64,000 nucleotides of DNA, from contig NZ_CP126269.1 of assembly GCF_003234445.2 (NCBI RefSeq), positions 2,604,001 through 2,668,000 on the forward strand, written 5' to 3'. The position numbers and the translations under genes are program-made. Below the pieces are notes generated by a model, which worked only from the letters and a program-made list of their open reading frames with translations, was not told where the DNA came from and searched no databases. Position 1 is the first letter of the stretch. Each line of letters starts with the position of its first letter. Positions 41,312 through 49,695 of the stretch are shown here, one piece after another. This stretch comes from Curtobacterium sp. MCLR17_036 (GTDB lineage: Bacteria > Actinomycetota > Actinomycetes > Actinomycetales > Microbacteriaceae).

Positions 41312-41806
41312 TCACCGCAGGCGGGTGACCACCTTCGCGTCCCCGTCCCAGTGGCGGAGACCGCCCACCGTGAGCACCTCGGGCAGGGGTGCGTCGGCCG
41401 TGAGGACCCGGAGCGCCGCGGGCAGGTCGACGTCGCGGATGCGACGGGCGAGGGTGACGTGCGGCGCCCAGCGGCCCGGCAGCGACGAGTCGGTCGATCC
41501 CGGAGCGGCGGCGTCGACCGCGCGGTGGAAGCGTGCGAGCGGCCCGTCGACGACCACACCGAGCCCGAGCACGTGCCGCCCGGGCCCGGCGGGGAAGAGC
41601 AGGACGCCGGCGACGCGCAGGGCCCCGGGCACCGGGGCGTCGAGGTCCGTCGGCACGGGCAGGGCCTCGCCCGCCACGAGGGTGACGTGCGGGTCGTTCG
41701 TGCCCGAGTGTCCGAGGCTCGGCAGCTCCGCGGCGACCAGGGTCTGCCAGAGCGCCCGGACGGCTGCGTCCGAGGGACCGTCGAGGACGAGTTCGATGCT
41801 GCGCAC
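41312..41806 (-). CDS. 2H phosphoesterase (2'-5' RNA ligase LigT-like) protein
   Basis: A 164-aa protein with two HxT-type motifs, HVTLVAG and HVTLARR, the catalytic pair of 2H phosphoesterases, in the usual spacing of about 75 residues. GTG 41806 is preceded by CAGACT 7 nt away and no Shine-Dalgarno sequence, so it is leaderless. Members hydrolyse cyclic phosphodiesters or act on RNA ends; the substrate here is unknown. Confidence 0.82.
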   Translation of the reverse strand: MRSIELVLDGPSDAAVRALWQTLVAAELPSLGHSGTNDPHVTLVAGEALPVPTDLDAPVPGALRVAGVLLFPAGPGRHVLGLGVVVDGPLARFHRAVDAAAPGSTDSSLPGRWAPHVTLARRIRDVDLPAALRVLTADAPLPEVLTVGGLRHWDGDAKVVTRLR

Positions 41807-41868
41807 CCGTCCGAGTCTGCCCGGGCCGGCTGCGTGTAACACGGCGGAACGCAAGTCGCACCGCGCCC

Positions 41869-41905
41869 GTGGTCCGGCCACACTCGACTGCACGCCGCGG
41901 ACCAC
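41869..41905 (+). promoter_or_regulatory. Hairpin in the leader of the MetQNI-type operon
   Basis: GTGGTCCG/CGGACCAC (41869-41876/41898-41905) forms an 8-bp stem 40 nt before the substrate-binding protein gene. I looked for a SAM riboswitch, common before metNIQ, and found no recognisable conserved core. Confidence 0.35.
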
Positions 41906-41944
41906 CGCGGTGTCCCCGCAGCATCCCCCACGAGGAGCACCAGC

Positions 41945-42898
41945 ATGTCCGCAGCACCCGTCCTGCCCGAGAAGCCGAAGGGCAAGCGCCCGATCGGCTG
42001 GATCGTCGCCGCAGCGGTCGTCGTCGTCGCGATCGTCGTCGCCGTCGTGGTCGCCGCCGTCCGTTCCGGGGGCGACGAGGGTGGCGCTGCTGCCGGCGAC
42101 GCCGCCCCGGAGACCGTCACGATCGGTGTCGCGGACAAGTCGCTGTCCTACTGGAGCACGTACACGAAGCTCGCGAAGGAGAAGCTCAACGTCACCGTCG
42201 AGCTGACGAACTTCGCGGACTACTCGCTGCCGAACCCCGCGCTGAAGGACGGCCAGGTCGACCTCAACCAGTTCCAGCACATCCAGTACCTGGCGGACTA
42301 CAACGTCACCTCGGACGACGACCTGCAGCCGATCGGCTCGACCGCCGTCTACCCGCTGCCGCTGTACTCGACGAAGTACGACGAGCCCTCCGACCTGCCC
42401 GCGAACGCGAAGGTCGCGATCCCGAACGACTCGATCAACCAGGCGCGCGCGCTGCTCATCCTGCAGGCAGCGGACCTCGTCACGCTGAAGGACGGCGGTT
42501 CGGCGTTCTCCACCACCGCGGACATCGAGACGAAGAAGGTCGACATCCAGCCGCTCGAGGCCTCGCAGACCGCGAACGCGCTGCAGCAGGGCTCCGTCGC
42601 CGCCGCCGTCGTGAACAACAACTTCGCGACCGCCGCGGGCCTGCCGATCTCGGACGCGATCTACCAGGACGACCCCTCGAGCGCGAGCGCCGCCCCGTAC
42701 GTGAACGTCTTCGCCGCCCGCGACGAGGACAAGGACGACAAGACCTACCTCGCCCTGGCGGAGCTGTTCCAGGACGAGTCCGTGCAGAAGGCCTTCGCGA
42801 AGGACCTGCCCGAGGCCGTCTCCCGCGACGAGAGCGCCTCGGAGCTGCAGGCCGAGCTCGCGAAGGTCGAGCAGGACGCGAAGGCGGCCAAGCAGTAG
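41945..42898 (+). CDS. metQ: MetQ/NlpA-type ABC substrate-binding protein, membrane-anchored
   Basis: Binding protein of a methionine-type (MetQNI) importer. The 317-aa chain has the NlpA pattern: TIGVADKSLSYWSTYTKLAK, LTNFADYSLPNPALKDGQVD, LNQFQHIQYLADYN and AIPNDSINQARALLILQAA. It is unusual in having no lipobox cysteine: residues about 18-42 are instead a strongly hydrophobic helix after PKGKRPIG, which must act as a membrane anchor or uncleaved signal. ATG 41945 follows GAGGAG. The stop overlaps the ATPase start by 1 nt. Methionine is the usual ligand, but other amino acids are possible. Confidence 0.88.
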   Translation: MSAAPVLPEKPKGKRPIGWIVAAAVVVVAIVVAVVVAAVRSGGDEGGAAAGDAAPETVTIGVADKSLSYWSTYTKLAKEKLNVTVELTNFADYSLPNPALKDGQVDLNQFQHIQYLADYNVTSDDDLQPIGSTAVYPLPLYSTKYDEPSDLPANAKVAIPNDSINQARALLILQAADLVTLKDGGSAFSTTADIETKKVDIQPLEASQTANALQQGSVAAAVVNNNFATAAGLPISDAIYQDDPSSASAAPYVNVFAARDEDKDDKTYLALAELFQDESVQKAFAKDLPEAVSRDESASELQAELAKVEQDAKAAKQ

Positions 42899-43938
42899 TG
42901 CCGGTCCTCGTCGAACTCCGCGGCGTCTCGAAGCTCTACCGCCGCGCCGACACCGGCGAGACCGTGGTGGCCGTCGAGGACGTCTCCCTGGACGTGCACC
43001 AGGGAGAGGTCCTCGGCGTCATCGGGTACTCCGGTGCCGGCAAGTCCACCCTCGTCCGGCTGGTGAACGCCCTCGAGCTCCCCTCGTCGGGCTCGGTCAC
43101 CGTCGCCGGGCAGGAGCTCACCGCCCTGCCGGAGCGAGACCGCCGACAGGCCCGCCGGAAGATCGGGATGATCTTCCAGCAGTTCAACCTGTTCCGGTCC
43201 CGCACCATCGCCGGCAACGTCGCGTACCCGCTCAAGGTCGCCGGTGTCCCGAAGGCCGAGCGCGACCGACGCGTCGCCGAACTGCTCGACTTCGTCGGGC
43301 TCCTCGACCGCGCCCACGCCTACCCGGAGCAGCTCTCCGGCGGGCAGAAGCAGCGCGTCGGCATCGCCCGGGCACTCGCGGCCTCGCCGGACCTGCTGCT
43401 CGCCGACGAGGCGACGAGCGCCCTCGACCCGGACACCACCTCCGAGGTCCTCGGGCTGCTCCGCCGCGTGAACCAGGAGCTCGGCGTCACCATCATCGTC
43501 ATCACCCACGAGATGGACGCCGTCCGGCAGATCGCCGACCGGGTCGTCGTGATGGAACGGGGACGCGTCGTCGAGGTCGGGGACGTCTACGACGTCTTCT
43601 CATCGCCGCAGACGCCGGCGGCGCAGCGGTTCGTCCGCACCGCCCTGCACGACCGGCCCTCCGTCGACACGCTCACCCGCCTGCGCGAACGCCACCCGGG
43701 CCGCCTGGTGACGGTGCAGATCACCGACGAGGCCGGGCTGCAGAACCGCATCGACAGTGCTTTCCGGTCCGCCGGGGTCAGCGCCGAGCTCGTCTACGGC
43801 GGGGTCGGCGAGATCCGCGAGCGCCGGATCGGTTCGCTCACGTACGAGCTGACGGCCGACGAGCCGGCGGCCGTCGACCGGGCCGTCGCCGCCCTGCGCG
43901 CCGACGGGGTCACGACCGACGAGGAGGCAGCCGCGTGA
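42898..43938 (+). CDS. metN: MetN-type ABC transporter ATP-binding protein
   Basis: A 346-aa ATPase: Walker A GYSGAGKST, Q-loop MIFQQFNLF, signature LSGGQKQRVGIARALA, Walker B LLLADEATSALDP and the His switch VITHEM. The C-terminal residues from about 265 form the NIL/ACT-type regulatory domain typical of MetN, which binds methionine and inhibits transport. GTG 42898 overlaps the metQ stop by 1 nt. This domain layout supports methionine as substrate. Confidence 0.93.
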   Translation: MPVLVELRGVSKLYRRADTGETVVAVEDVSLDVHQGEVLGVIGYSGAGKSTLVRLVNALELPSSGSVTVAGQELTALPERDRRQARRKIGMIFQQFNLFRSRTIAGNVAYPLKVAGVPKAERDRRVAELLDFVGLLDRAHAYPEQLSGGQKQRVGIARALAASPDLLLADEATSALDPDTTSEVLGLLRRVNQELGVTIIVITHEMDAVRQIADRVVVMERGRVVEVGDVYDVFSSPQTPAAQRFVRTALHDRPSVDTLTRLRERHPGRLVTVQITDEAGLQNRIDSAFRSAGVSAELVYGGVGEIRERRIGSLTYELTADEPAAVDRAVAALRADGVTTDEEAAA

Positions 43939-44606
43939 ACAACTCGTTCCAGAGCGTGATCGACACGTTCGACGTCTTCCTGGCGGCGACGCGCGACACC
44001 ATCGTGATGTCGCTCGTGTCGCTCGTCATCGCCGGCGTCATCGGCCTGGCCCTCGGCCTGCTGCTCTACGCGACCCGGCCGGGCAACCTGCTCGGCAACC
44101 GCACCGCGTACACCGTCATCAACGTCGTCGTGAACCTGGTCCGGCCGATCCCGTTCGTGATCTTCCTCGCCGCGATCGCCCCGCTGTCGCGCGTCGTGGT
44201 GCAGACCACGATCGGCGTGCCCGCGGTGACGTTCGCGATCTCGCTGGCCGCGGCCTTCGCGGTGTCGCGCATCGTCGAGCAGAACCTGCTCGCGGTGGAC
44301 CCCGGCGTCGTCGAGGCGGCTCGGGCATCGGGCGCGCACCCGGTCTCGATCCTGCTGACGGTGCTCATCCCCGAGGGCCTCGGCCCGCTCATCCTCGGCT
44401 ACACGTTCATCTACATCGGCATCGTCGACATGACGGCGCAGGGTGCGTTGGTCGGCGGCGGCGGTCTCGGCGAGTACGCGATCACCTACGGCTCGCAGCG
44501 CTACGACTGGTGGATCGTCTACGTCTCGGTGGCGGCGATCGTCGTCATCGTGCAGCTCGGCCAGTTCGTCGGCAACCGTCTGGCCCGCGCGACCTTGCGG
44601 CGCTGA
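43935..44606 (+). CDS. metI: MetI-type ABC transporter permease
   Basis: A 223-aa permease with about five membrane helices and the EAA loop VVEAARASGAHPVSILLTVLIPEGLGPL (positions about 125-155, with EAA..G). GTG 43935 overlaps the metN stop by 4 bp. The C-terminal GGLGEYAITYGSQRYDWW is typical of MetI. It closes the importer operon. Confidence 0.93.
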   Translation: MNNSFQSVIDTFDVFLAATRDTIVMSLVSLVIAGVIGLALGLLLYATRPGNLLGNRTAYTVINVVVNLVRPIPFVIFLAAIAPLSRVVVQTTIGVPAVTFAISLAAAFAVSRIVEQNLLAVDPGVVEAARASGAHPVSILLTVLIPEGLGPLILGYTFIYIGIVDMTAQGALVGGGGLGEYAITYGSQRYDWWIVYVSVAAIVVIVQLGQFVGNRLARATLRR

Positions 44607-44660
44607 CGCGGGCGCGCGGCCGGGCCGTGCGGCCAGGGCGGTGCAGCGGCCGGCGCGGGC

Positions 44661-44970
44661 GGCGCCGAGGTCGCGCGAAGTGCCGTTCCCGGCCCGGGCA
44701 CGCGGCAGGAGATGCGACCTCGGCACACCACGTGCGGCATGTCCTGCTGCCTCGGCACCGAGGTCGTGCGGCCGGGTCGTGCGGCGCCGGGGCCGTACGG
44801 CGACGGGCCGGGCGGCGCCGGGCCGGGCGGCGCCGGGCCGGGCGGCGCCGGGCCGGGCGGCGCCGGGCCGGGCGGCGCCGAGGTCGCGCGAAGTGCCGTT
44901 CCCGGCCCGTGCAGGCGGCAAGAGGTGCGACCTCGGCACACCACGCGCGGCATGTCCTGCTGCCTCGGCC
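44661..44970. repeat. Two copies of a roughly 98-bp repeat around a 15-bp minisatellite
   Basis: A segment with GCCGAGGTCGCGCGAAGTGC at its left and TGTCCTGCTGCCTCGGC at its right occurs at 44661-44758 and 44874-44970. Inside each, GAGGTCGC and GCGACCTC form an inverted repeat. The intervening DNA is G+C-rich. Together with the next elements it fills the 612-bp gap between metI and the EEP gene; no gene is seen there. Confidence 0.75.
44806..44880. repeat. 15-bp minisatellite, five perfect copies
   Basis: GGCCGGGCGGCGCCG is repeated five times without interruption. Perfect identity suggests recent expansion. Confidence 0.9.
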
Positions 44971-44992
44971 CACGCTCTGGACGCGACCGCCT

Positions 44993-45033
44993 GGAGGCCC
45001 GGTGCCGGTCCACGAGACCGGCACCGGGCCTCC
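44993..45033. terminator. Bidirectional terminator between metI and the EEP gene
   Basis: A perfect 18-bp stem (44993-45010/45016-45033) of the GGAGGCCCGGTGCCGG type with a 5-nt loop, followed by TTTCC. Confidence 0.8.
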
Positions 45034-45038
45034 TTTCC

Positions 45039-45212
45039 GACGCCGGGCGCGGGGCGCGAGCGCCCGAGATCGCACTTCGTCCCGCCTCCCGGAGCCGGTA
45101 CCGGAACGGAGTGCGACCTCAGGGACGCCGGGCGCGGGGCGCGGCAGGCCGAGATCGCAGTCCGGCCCGCGTCCCAGGGCGGGAAACGGGCCGGAGTGCG
45201 ATCTCAGGGGCG
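45039..45212. repeat. Tandem pair of 85-bp palindromic GAGATCGCA elements
   Basis: GACGCCGGGCGCGGGGCGCG starts copies at 45039 and 45124. Each contains an inverted repeat, GAGATCGCACTTCG with GGAGTGCGACCTC (copy one) and GAGATCGCAGTCCGGCCCG with CGGGCCGGAGTGCGATCTC (copy two). Confidence 0.75.
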
Positions 45213-45218
45213 CCGGCG

Positions 45219-45995
45219 TCAGGCGGCCGGGGACTCGATCGTGACGACGGTGCCGGTCTCGCCGGGGTGCTCGTAGTGCGCGCGGACCAGGATCGGACGG
45301 TGGTCCGAGATGCCTGCGGGCAGGGTCTCGACCCCCGCGATGTGCAGGCCGACGCTCGTCGCGAAGTCGAAGTGGCCGGTGAACTTGCGGTAGCGCAGGT
45401 AGGTCGGCTGGTCGGAGAGCGACAGCGCGAAGCCGTGCTGCTCGATCTTGCGGCGCAGGTTCGTCTGGAACCACGGATAGTTGAAGTCGCCGACCATGAC
45501 CGCGGGGACGTCCTTCGCCAGGTCGCGGAGGAACTGGTGCGCCGCCTCGATCTGCTTGCGGCGCAGGGAGTTCGTCGCGGTCAGCGGCGAGGCGTGGAAC
45601 GACGCGACGACGACCTCGGCGTCGGCCTCGGTGTCGCGCAGGTGCATCGCGATGAGCCGCTCGTGCGCGGGGGCGAGCACCCGGTCGTGCAGGGACTTCT
45701 GCAGCGAGTGGATGCTGAAGTCCTGCACCTCGAAGCGGTCGTCGCGCTTGTAGATGGCCAGGCCGAGGCGGTTCGTCCGGGTGGACGCGGCGAGCGACAG
45801 GCCGCCGATGGACGGGGCCAGGTCGTTGCTGTCGCACTCCTGGACGCAGAGGACGTCGGCCTCGGAGGACTCGGCCAACGCGGCGAGCTCGCTGTTCGCG
45901 GTGTGCTCGCGCAGGTTGTAGCTGACGACACGGAGGGATGTCGGCTGCACGGGCTCGTCGGTTGCCGTCGTGCTCTGCTGATCTGGCGCGGCCAT
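45219..45995 (-). CDS. Endonuclease/exonuclease/phosphatase (EEP) family protein
   Basis: A 258-aa metal-dependent phosphohydrolase. The EEP motifs are present in order: VVSYNLREH (Asn), VLCVQECD (metal Glu), ASFHASPL, VMVGDFNYPWF (Asp/Asn) and ISDHRPILV (Asp/His). No signal peptide is visible, so it is cytosolic. ATG 45995 follows GGAAGG. Family members cleave DNA, RNA or phosphoesters; the substrate here is unknown. It is downstream of an efflux gene on the same strand but with its own promoter region. Confidence 0.85.
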   Translation of the reverse strand: MAAPDQQSTTATDEPVQPTSLRVVSYNLREHTANSELAALAESSEADVLCVQECDSNDLAPSIGGLSLAASTRTNRLGLAIYKRDDRFEVQDFSIHSLQKSLHDRVLAPAHERLIAMHLRDTEADAEVVVASFHASPLTATNSLRRKQIEAAHQFLRDLAKDVPAVMVGDFNYPWFQTNLRRKIEQHGFALSLSDQPTYLRYRKFTGHFDFATSVGLHIAGVETLPAGISDHRPILVRAHYEHPGETGTVVTIESPAA

Positions 45996-46128
45996 GCTGC
46001 CTTCCTGTCCGGGTGGTCCGGTCACCCTGCCGCGGCAACCGTACTCGGGGTCCACAAACAGTTGCTGAGACTGTAACGCCTGCCGGCGTCCCTCGGAGCG
46101 ACCGCGTCGGAAACGGACACCGGCCGGT

Positions 46129-47541
46129 TCAGGCCCGGACGCGGCGTGCCGGGCGGACGGTCTCCCCCGCTGTACGACTCATCAGGACCCCCTCGGCGCA
46201 TGCGACGGCGAGGAGCACGGCGATCACCCAGAAGGCGACGGCGTAGGGGCCGTCACCGCCGAGCCCGCCGGCGGCCCGGATGACGACGGCGGCGACCGCG
46301 ACCCCGAAGCCGGCGGCGGTCTGCTGCAGCGTCGAGGACAGCGTGTTGGCGGGGGTCATGTCGGCCTGCTCGACGTCGGCGAAGGCGATCGTGTTGTACG
46401 CGGTGAACCCGACCGAGCGTGCGGCGCCGCTCACCACGAGCAGCACGGCGAGCAGCCAGAACGGGGTGTCCTCGGTCATGAACGCCATCGCGACGACGGT
46501 GAGGGCCGCGACGGCCGACGACACGATGATCACCGGCCGGTAGCCGAACCAGCGCAGGAACGGGGTGGTCATCGGCTTGATGCCGAGGTTGCCGACGAAG
46601 ACCCAGAGCACCGCCGACCCGGCGAGCACGGCGCTCCACCCCCAGGCGTCCTGGAACAGCAGGGGCAGCACGAACGGCACCGCCGAGACGGCCAGGCGGA
46701 ACAGGCTGCCGCCGGCGTGCGACACCCGGAAGGTCTCGAGCCGGAAGGCATCGAGCCCCATGATCGGGTGCGGCGCCCGACGGAAGTGGCGGATCGCGAA
46801 CCAGGTGCACACGGCGCCGACGATCCCGGACACCACGACGGCGGCGACCGGGATCGTGTCGAGGGCGAGCAGCGACGCCATCACCACGAGCGAGCCGAGC
46901 CCGAAGCAGGCGAGCAGGGACCCGAACCAGTCGAACGGCACCCGCTGCGCCGTGCGTTCCTGCGGTACGAGCACGAGCGCCGCGACGAACGCGACGACGC
47001 CGAGCGGGATGTTGACGAGGAAGATCCAGTGCCACGACAGGGTGTCGACGAGCACGCCGCCGACGAACGGGGCGATGATCGGCGCGGCGAGGGCCGGCCA
47101 GGTGAGGATCGCGATCGCGGTCACGAGCTGCTCGCGTCCGGCGCTGCGGAGCACCACGAGCCGGCCGACGGGCACCATGAGCGCCCCACCGAGCCCCTGC
47201 AGGATCCGCCACAGGGTCAGGTCGACGAGCCCGGTCGACATCGCGCAGAGTGCCGAGGCGACGGTGAACAGGGCGATCGCGCCGGCGAACACCGTGCGGG
47301 ACCCGACGCGGTCGGTCAGCCAACCGGAGACGGGGATGAACACCGCGAGCGTGACGAGGTACGCCGTGATGGCGACGCCGACCGCCGCGGAGTCGACCCC
47401 GAGGTCGCGCCCCATCGCCGGGGCGGCGGTCGCCAGGATCGTGCCGTCGAGGAGCTCCATGAAGAAGGTCCCCGCGACGAGCACGGCGACCGCCGTGCTG
47501 CCGGCCCGTCGCCGGCTGGGCGTCGATGTCGTCGTCGTCAT
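46129..47541 (-). CDS. MFS transporter, DHA2-like, divergent from the D-amino acid/KDG operon
   Basis: A 470-aa membrane protein with about 14 helices: FFMELLDGTILATAAPAMGR in TM1, SGWLTDRVGSRTVFAGAIAL for motif A, and LQGLGGALMVPVGRLVVL for motif C. Its ATG (47541) is only a few nt after a TACGAT -10-like box. It shares a 200-bp divergent promoter region with the operon starting at 47741. It is of exporter type, so it could export toxic analogues or be unrelated; some DHA2-like MFS proteins do act in uptake. Confidence 0.9.
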   Translation of the reverse strand: MTTTTSTPSRRRAGSTAVAVLVAGTFFMELLDGTILATAAPAMGRDLGVDSAAVGVAITAYLVTLAVFIPVSGWLTDRVGSRTVFAGAIALFTVASALCAMSTGLVDLTLWRILQGLGGALMVPVGRLVVLRSAGREQLVTAIAILTWPALAAPIIAPFVGGVLVDTLSWHWIFLVNIPLGVVAFVAALVLVPQERTAQRVPFDWFGSLLACFGLGSLVVMASLLALDTIPVAAVVVSGIVGAVCTWFAIRHFRRAPHPIMGLDAFRLETFRVSHAGGSLFRLAVSAVPFVLPLLFQDAWGWSAVLAGSAVLWVFVGNLGIKPMTTPFLRWFGYRPVIIVSSAVAALTVVAMAFMTEDTPFWLLAVLLVVSGAARSVGFTAYNTIAFADVEQADMTPANTLSSTLQQTAAGFGVAVAAVVIRAAGGLGGDGPYAVAFWVIAVLLAVACAEGVLMSRTAGETVRPARRVRA

Positions 47542-47589
47542 GTCACAGGCGATCGTATGCCCGCACCGGAGCACCCCGGCCGCTCTCCG

Positions 47590-47604
47590 TTCTGCGTTGC
47601 AGAA
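47590..47604. promoter_or_regulatory. Probable IclR operator in the divergent promoter region
   Basis: TTCTGC-GTT-GCAGAA is a perfect 6+3+6 inverted repeat. IclR-family proteins often bind palindromes of this size and look, and an IclR gene is the second gene of the downstream operon. It lies 137 bp before the operon's first gene and about 50 bp before the MFS start. Confidence 0.6.
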
Positions 47605-47649
47605 TGGTCGGGGTGTGGGCGTTGTCGGGGACACGGGGACCCGGCGAGG

Positions 47650-47730
47650 CTGGCACGACCAGCACCCGCTGGCACGCACCAGCACCAGCTGGCACGCACC
47701 AGCACCAGCACCAGCACCCGCACCAGCACG
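47650..47730. repeat. CACCAG hexamer tract in the operon leader
   Basis: About ten GCACCA/CACCAG units with interspersed CTGGCACG fill the 90 bp before the ribosome-binding site of the first operon gene. The copy number may vary between strains. Confidence 0.8.
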
Positions 47731-47740
47731 AGGAGGCCCG

Positions 47741-48877
47741 ATGACGAAGCACGTGCTCGACGACGTCCTGCTGCCCGCGATGACGCTCCGCGAGTCGGCG
47801 CTCGCCGCGAACGCCGCCGTGATGCAGGCGTACGTGGACCGCCACGGCCTGCTCTTCGCCCCGCACATGAAGACGCACATGGCGCCGGCGCTCGCCCGAC
47901 GGCAGATCGACCTCGGCGCGTGGGGCGTCACCGTCGCCTCCGTGCAGCAGGCGCTCGTCGCGTGGCGCCACGGCATCCACCGCCTGTTCATCGCGAACGA
48001 GGTCCTCGACCCCGCCGGCCTCGCCTGGATCGCCGGCCGGCGCGCCGAGGACCCGGAGGCCGACGTGCTCTTCCAGGTCGACTCCGCGGCCGGGGTCGCA
48101 GCGGCGGCCGAGCACGGCGCGCTCCCGGTGCTCGTCGAGATCGGGTTCCCCGGGGGCCGCACGGGCGTGCGCTCCCCCGAGGCCGGTGTCGCCCTGGCCC
48201 GCACCGCACGCGACGCGGGCCTCGACGTCCGCGGCGTCACCGGCTACGAGGGCGGCCTGCCCGGTCCCGACGAGGCCCGCGAGTACGTCCGCGGCGTGCT
48301 CGGCGCGACCGAGGCGGTCCGCTCGCTCGTCACGGCTCCCCGCACCCTGCTCGGCATGGGCGGCAGCGCCTGGTTCGACGCCGTCGTCGACGCGGTCACC
48401 GATCGCCCCGACGACGTCGACGTGCTGCTGCGGTCCGGCGCCTCGCTCACCCACGACGACGGCTTCTACGCCGAGCGCACGCCCTTCGGGCGGCACCCGG
48501 AGGAAGGCCGGCTCGAGTCCGCGATCCGGGTCTGGGGCCGGGTCACCTCGACCCCCGAGGCCGGCCTGGCCATCGTGGCCGTCGGCAAGCGGGACATCAG
48601 CTTCGACGAGGGACTGCCGGTCGTGCGCGAGCTCCGGCCGGGAGGCACGGCGCACGCCCGCCCCGTCGCCCCCGCCCCCGGGTCGGTCACCGTCGCCCGC
48701 CTCGACGACCAGCACTGCTACCTGCGGCTGACGGACGGGGCGCCGGCGATCACGCCGGGTGACGTGGTCGTCTTCGGCATCTCCCACCCCTGCACGGTGT
48801 TCGACAAGTGGCGACGGGTGCTCGTCCTCGCCGACGACGACACGGTGACGGACACCATCGAGACGGAGTTCCGGTGA
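47741..48877 (+). CDS. PLP-dependent D-amino acid deaminase/D-threonine aldolase-like protein (fold type III)
   Basis: A 378-aa protein of the alanine racemase-like fold that includes D-threonine aldolase and eukaryotic-type D-serine dehydratase. The PLP lysine is in LFAPHMKTHMAPALAR; the GGSAWF phosphate-binding region is mid-chain; the C-terminal VFGISHPCTVFDKWR has the His-x-Cys that binds zinc in D-serine dehydratases. This favours a deaminating lyase over an aldolase. ATG 47741 follows AGGAGG. It heads an operon with IclR, KDG kinase, KDPG aldolase and D-aminoacylase, so a likely substrate is D-glucosaminate or a similar 2-amino sugar acid; this is inference from context. Confidence 0.82.
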   Translation: MTKHVLDDVLLPAMTLRESALAANAAVMQAYVDRHGLLFAPHMKTHMAPALARRQIDLGAWGVTVASVQQALVAWRHGIHRLFIANEVLDPAGLAWIAGRRAEDPEADVLFQVDSAAGVAAAAEHGALPVLVEIGFPGGRTGVRSPEAGVALARTARDAGLDVRGVTGYEGGLPGPDEAREYVRGVLGATEAVRSLVTAPRTLLGMGGSAWFDAVVDAVTDRPDDVDVLLRSGASLTHDDGFYAERTPFGRHPEEGRLESAIRVWGRVTSTPEAGLAIVAVGKRDISFDEGLPVVRELRPGGTAHARPVAPAPGSVTVARLDDQHCYLRLTDGAPAITPGDVVVFGISHPCTVFDKWRRVLVLADDDTVTDTIETEFR

Positions 48878-49695
48878 CGACGACGCCCGACGTCCCCGTG
48901 CGCAACGCCGCGCTGTCGCTCCGGCGCGGGCTGCGCCTGCTGGACTGCATCGCCGACCGCACCCGGAACGGCGAGGTCTCGGTCAGCCTCGGCGCCCTCG
49001 CCGACGAACTCGGCACCTCGAAGTCGACCGTGCTCCGCCTGACCGCGCCGATGGTCGAGACCGACCTGCTCCGACGCACCGCCGACACCGGGTTCACGCT
49101 CGGGCTCGGCGCGCTGCTGCTCGGCCAGAGCTACCTCGAGGGCATCGACCTCCGGGCCGCCGCCGCACCGTTCCTCCGGCGCACCGCGGAGCAGACGGGT
49201 CTGACCTGCCACCTGGTCGTCCCGGACGGCACCGACATCGTGTACGTCGACAAGGTCGAGACCCGCGGGACCGTGCGGATGGGGTCCCGCATCGGCAACC
49301 GCCTGCCGATGCGCAACACCGCCTCCGGCAAGGCGATCGTGGCATTCGGCGAGCTGGACCTGCTCGCCCGGGTGCTCGCCGAGCCCGCTCGGGCGATGAC
49401 CGACCACACGATCACCGACGACGAGCGCTGGCGGCACGAGGTCGAGCGGACCCACGCGCGCGGCTACGGCGTCGACGACCGCGAGAACGAACCGGACATC
49501 CGGTGCGTCGCGGCGCCGGTCCTCGACCACGCCAACCAGGTGGTCGGCGCAATGAGCATCTCGGGGCTCGCGTCGCGCTTCCCCGCCGCCGCGGTCCGCG
49601 AGCTCGGGGCGGGCGTGGTCCGCACCGCCCACGAGATCTCCGTCGCCCTCGGTTCGTCCTCGGCGCAGCTCGCCCTGACGAGGTCCGCACGGTGA
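48874..49695 (+). CDS. IclR family transcriptional regulator
   Basis: A 273-aa regulator with an N-terminal winged helix (LRRGLRLLDCIADRTRNGEV, then ADELGTSKSTVLRL) at residues about 15-75 and the C-terminal effector domain with TGLTCHLVVPDGTDIVYVDK, NTASGKAIVAFG and ISGLASRFP. GTG 48874 overlaps the preceding stop (GTGA). It probably controls its own operon through the palindrome at 47590-47604 and senses a pathway intermediate such as a keto sugar acid. Confidence 0.93.
   Translation: MTTTPDVPVRNAALSLRRGLRLLDCIADRTRNGEVSVSLGALADELGTSKSTVLRLTAPMVETDLLRRTADTGFTLGLGALLLGQSYLEGIDLRAAAAPFLRRTAEQTGLTCHLVVPDGTDIVYVDKVETRGTVRMGSRIGNRLPMRNTASGKAIVAFGELDLLARVLAEPARAMTDHTITDDERWRHEVERTHARGYGVDDRENEPDIRCVAAPVLDHANQVVGAMSISGLASRFPAAAVRELGAGVVRTAHEISVALGSSSAQLALTRSAR

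Noticed and set aside
41822..41944. SAM riboswitch before the metQNI-type operon
   Set aside because: I could not find the conserved core of any SAM riboswitch class; only a simple 8-bp hairpin is visible.
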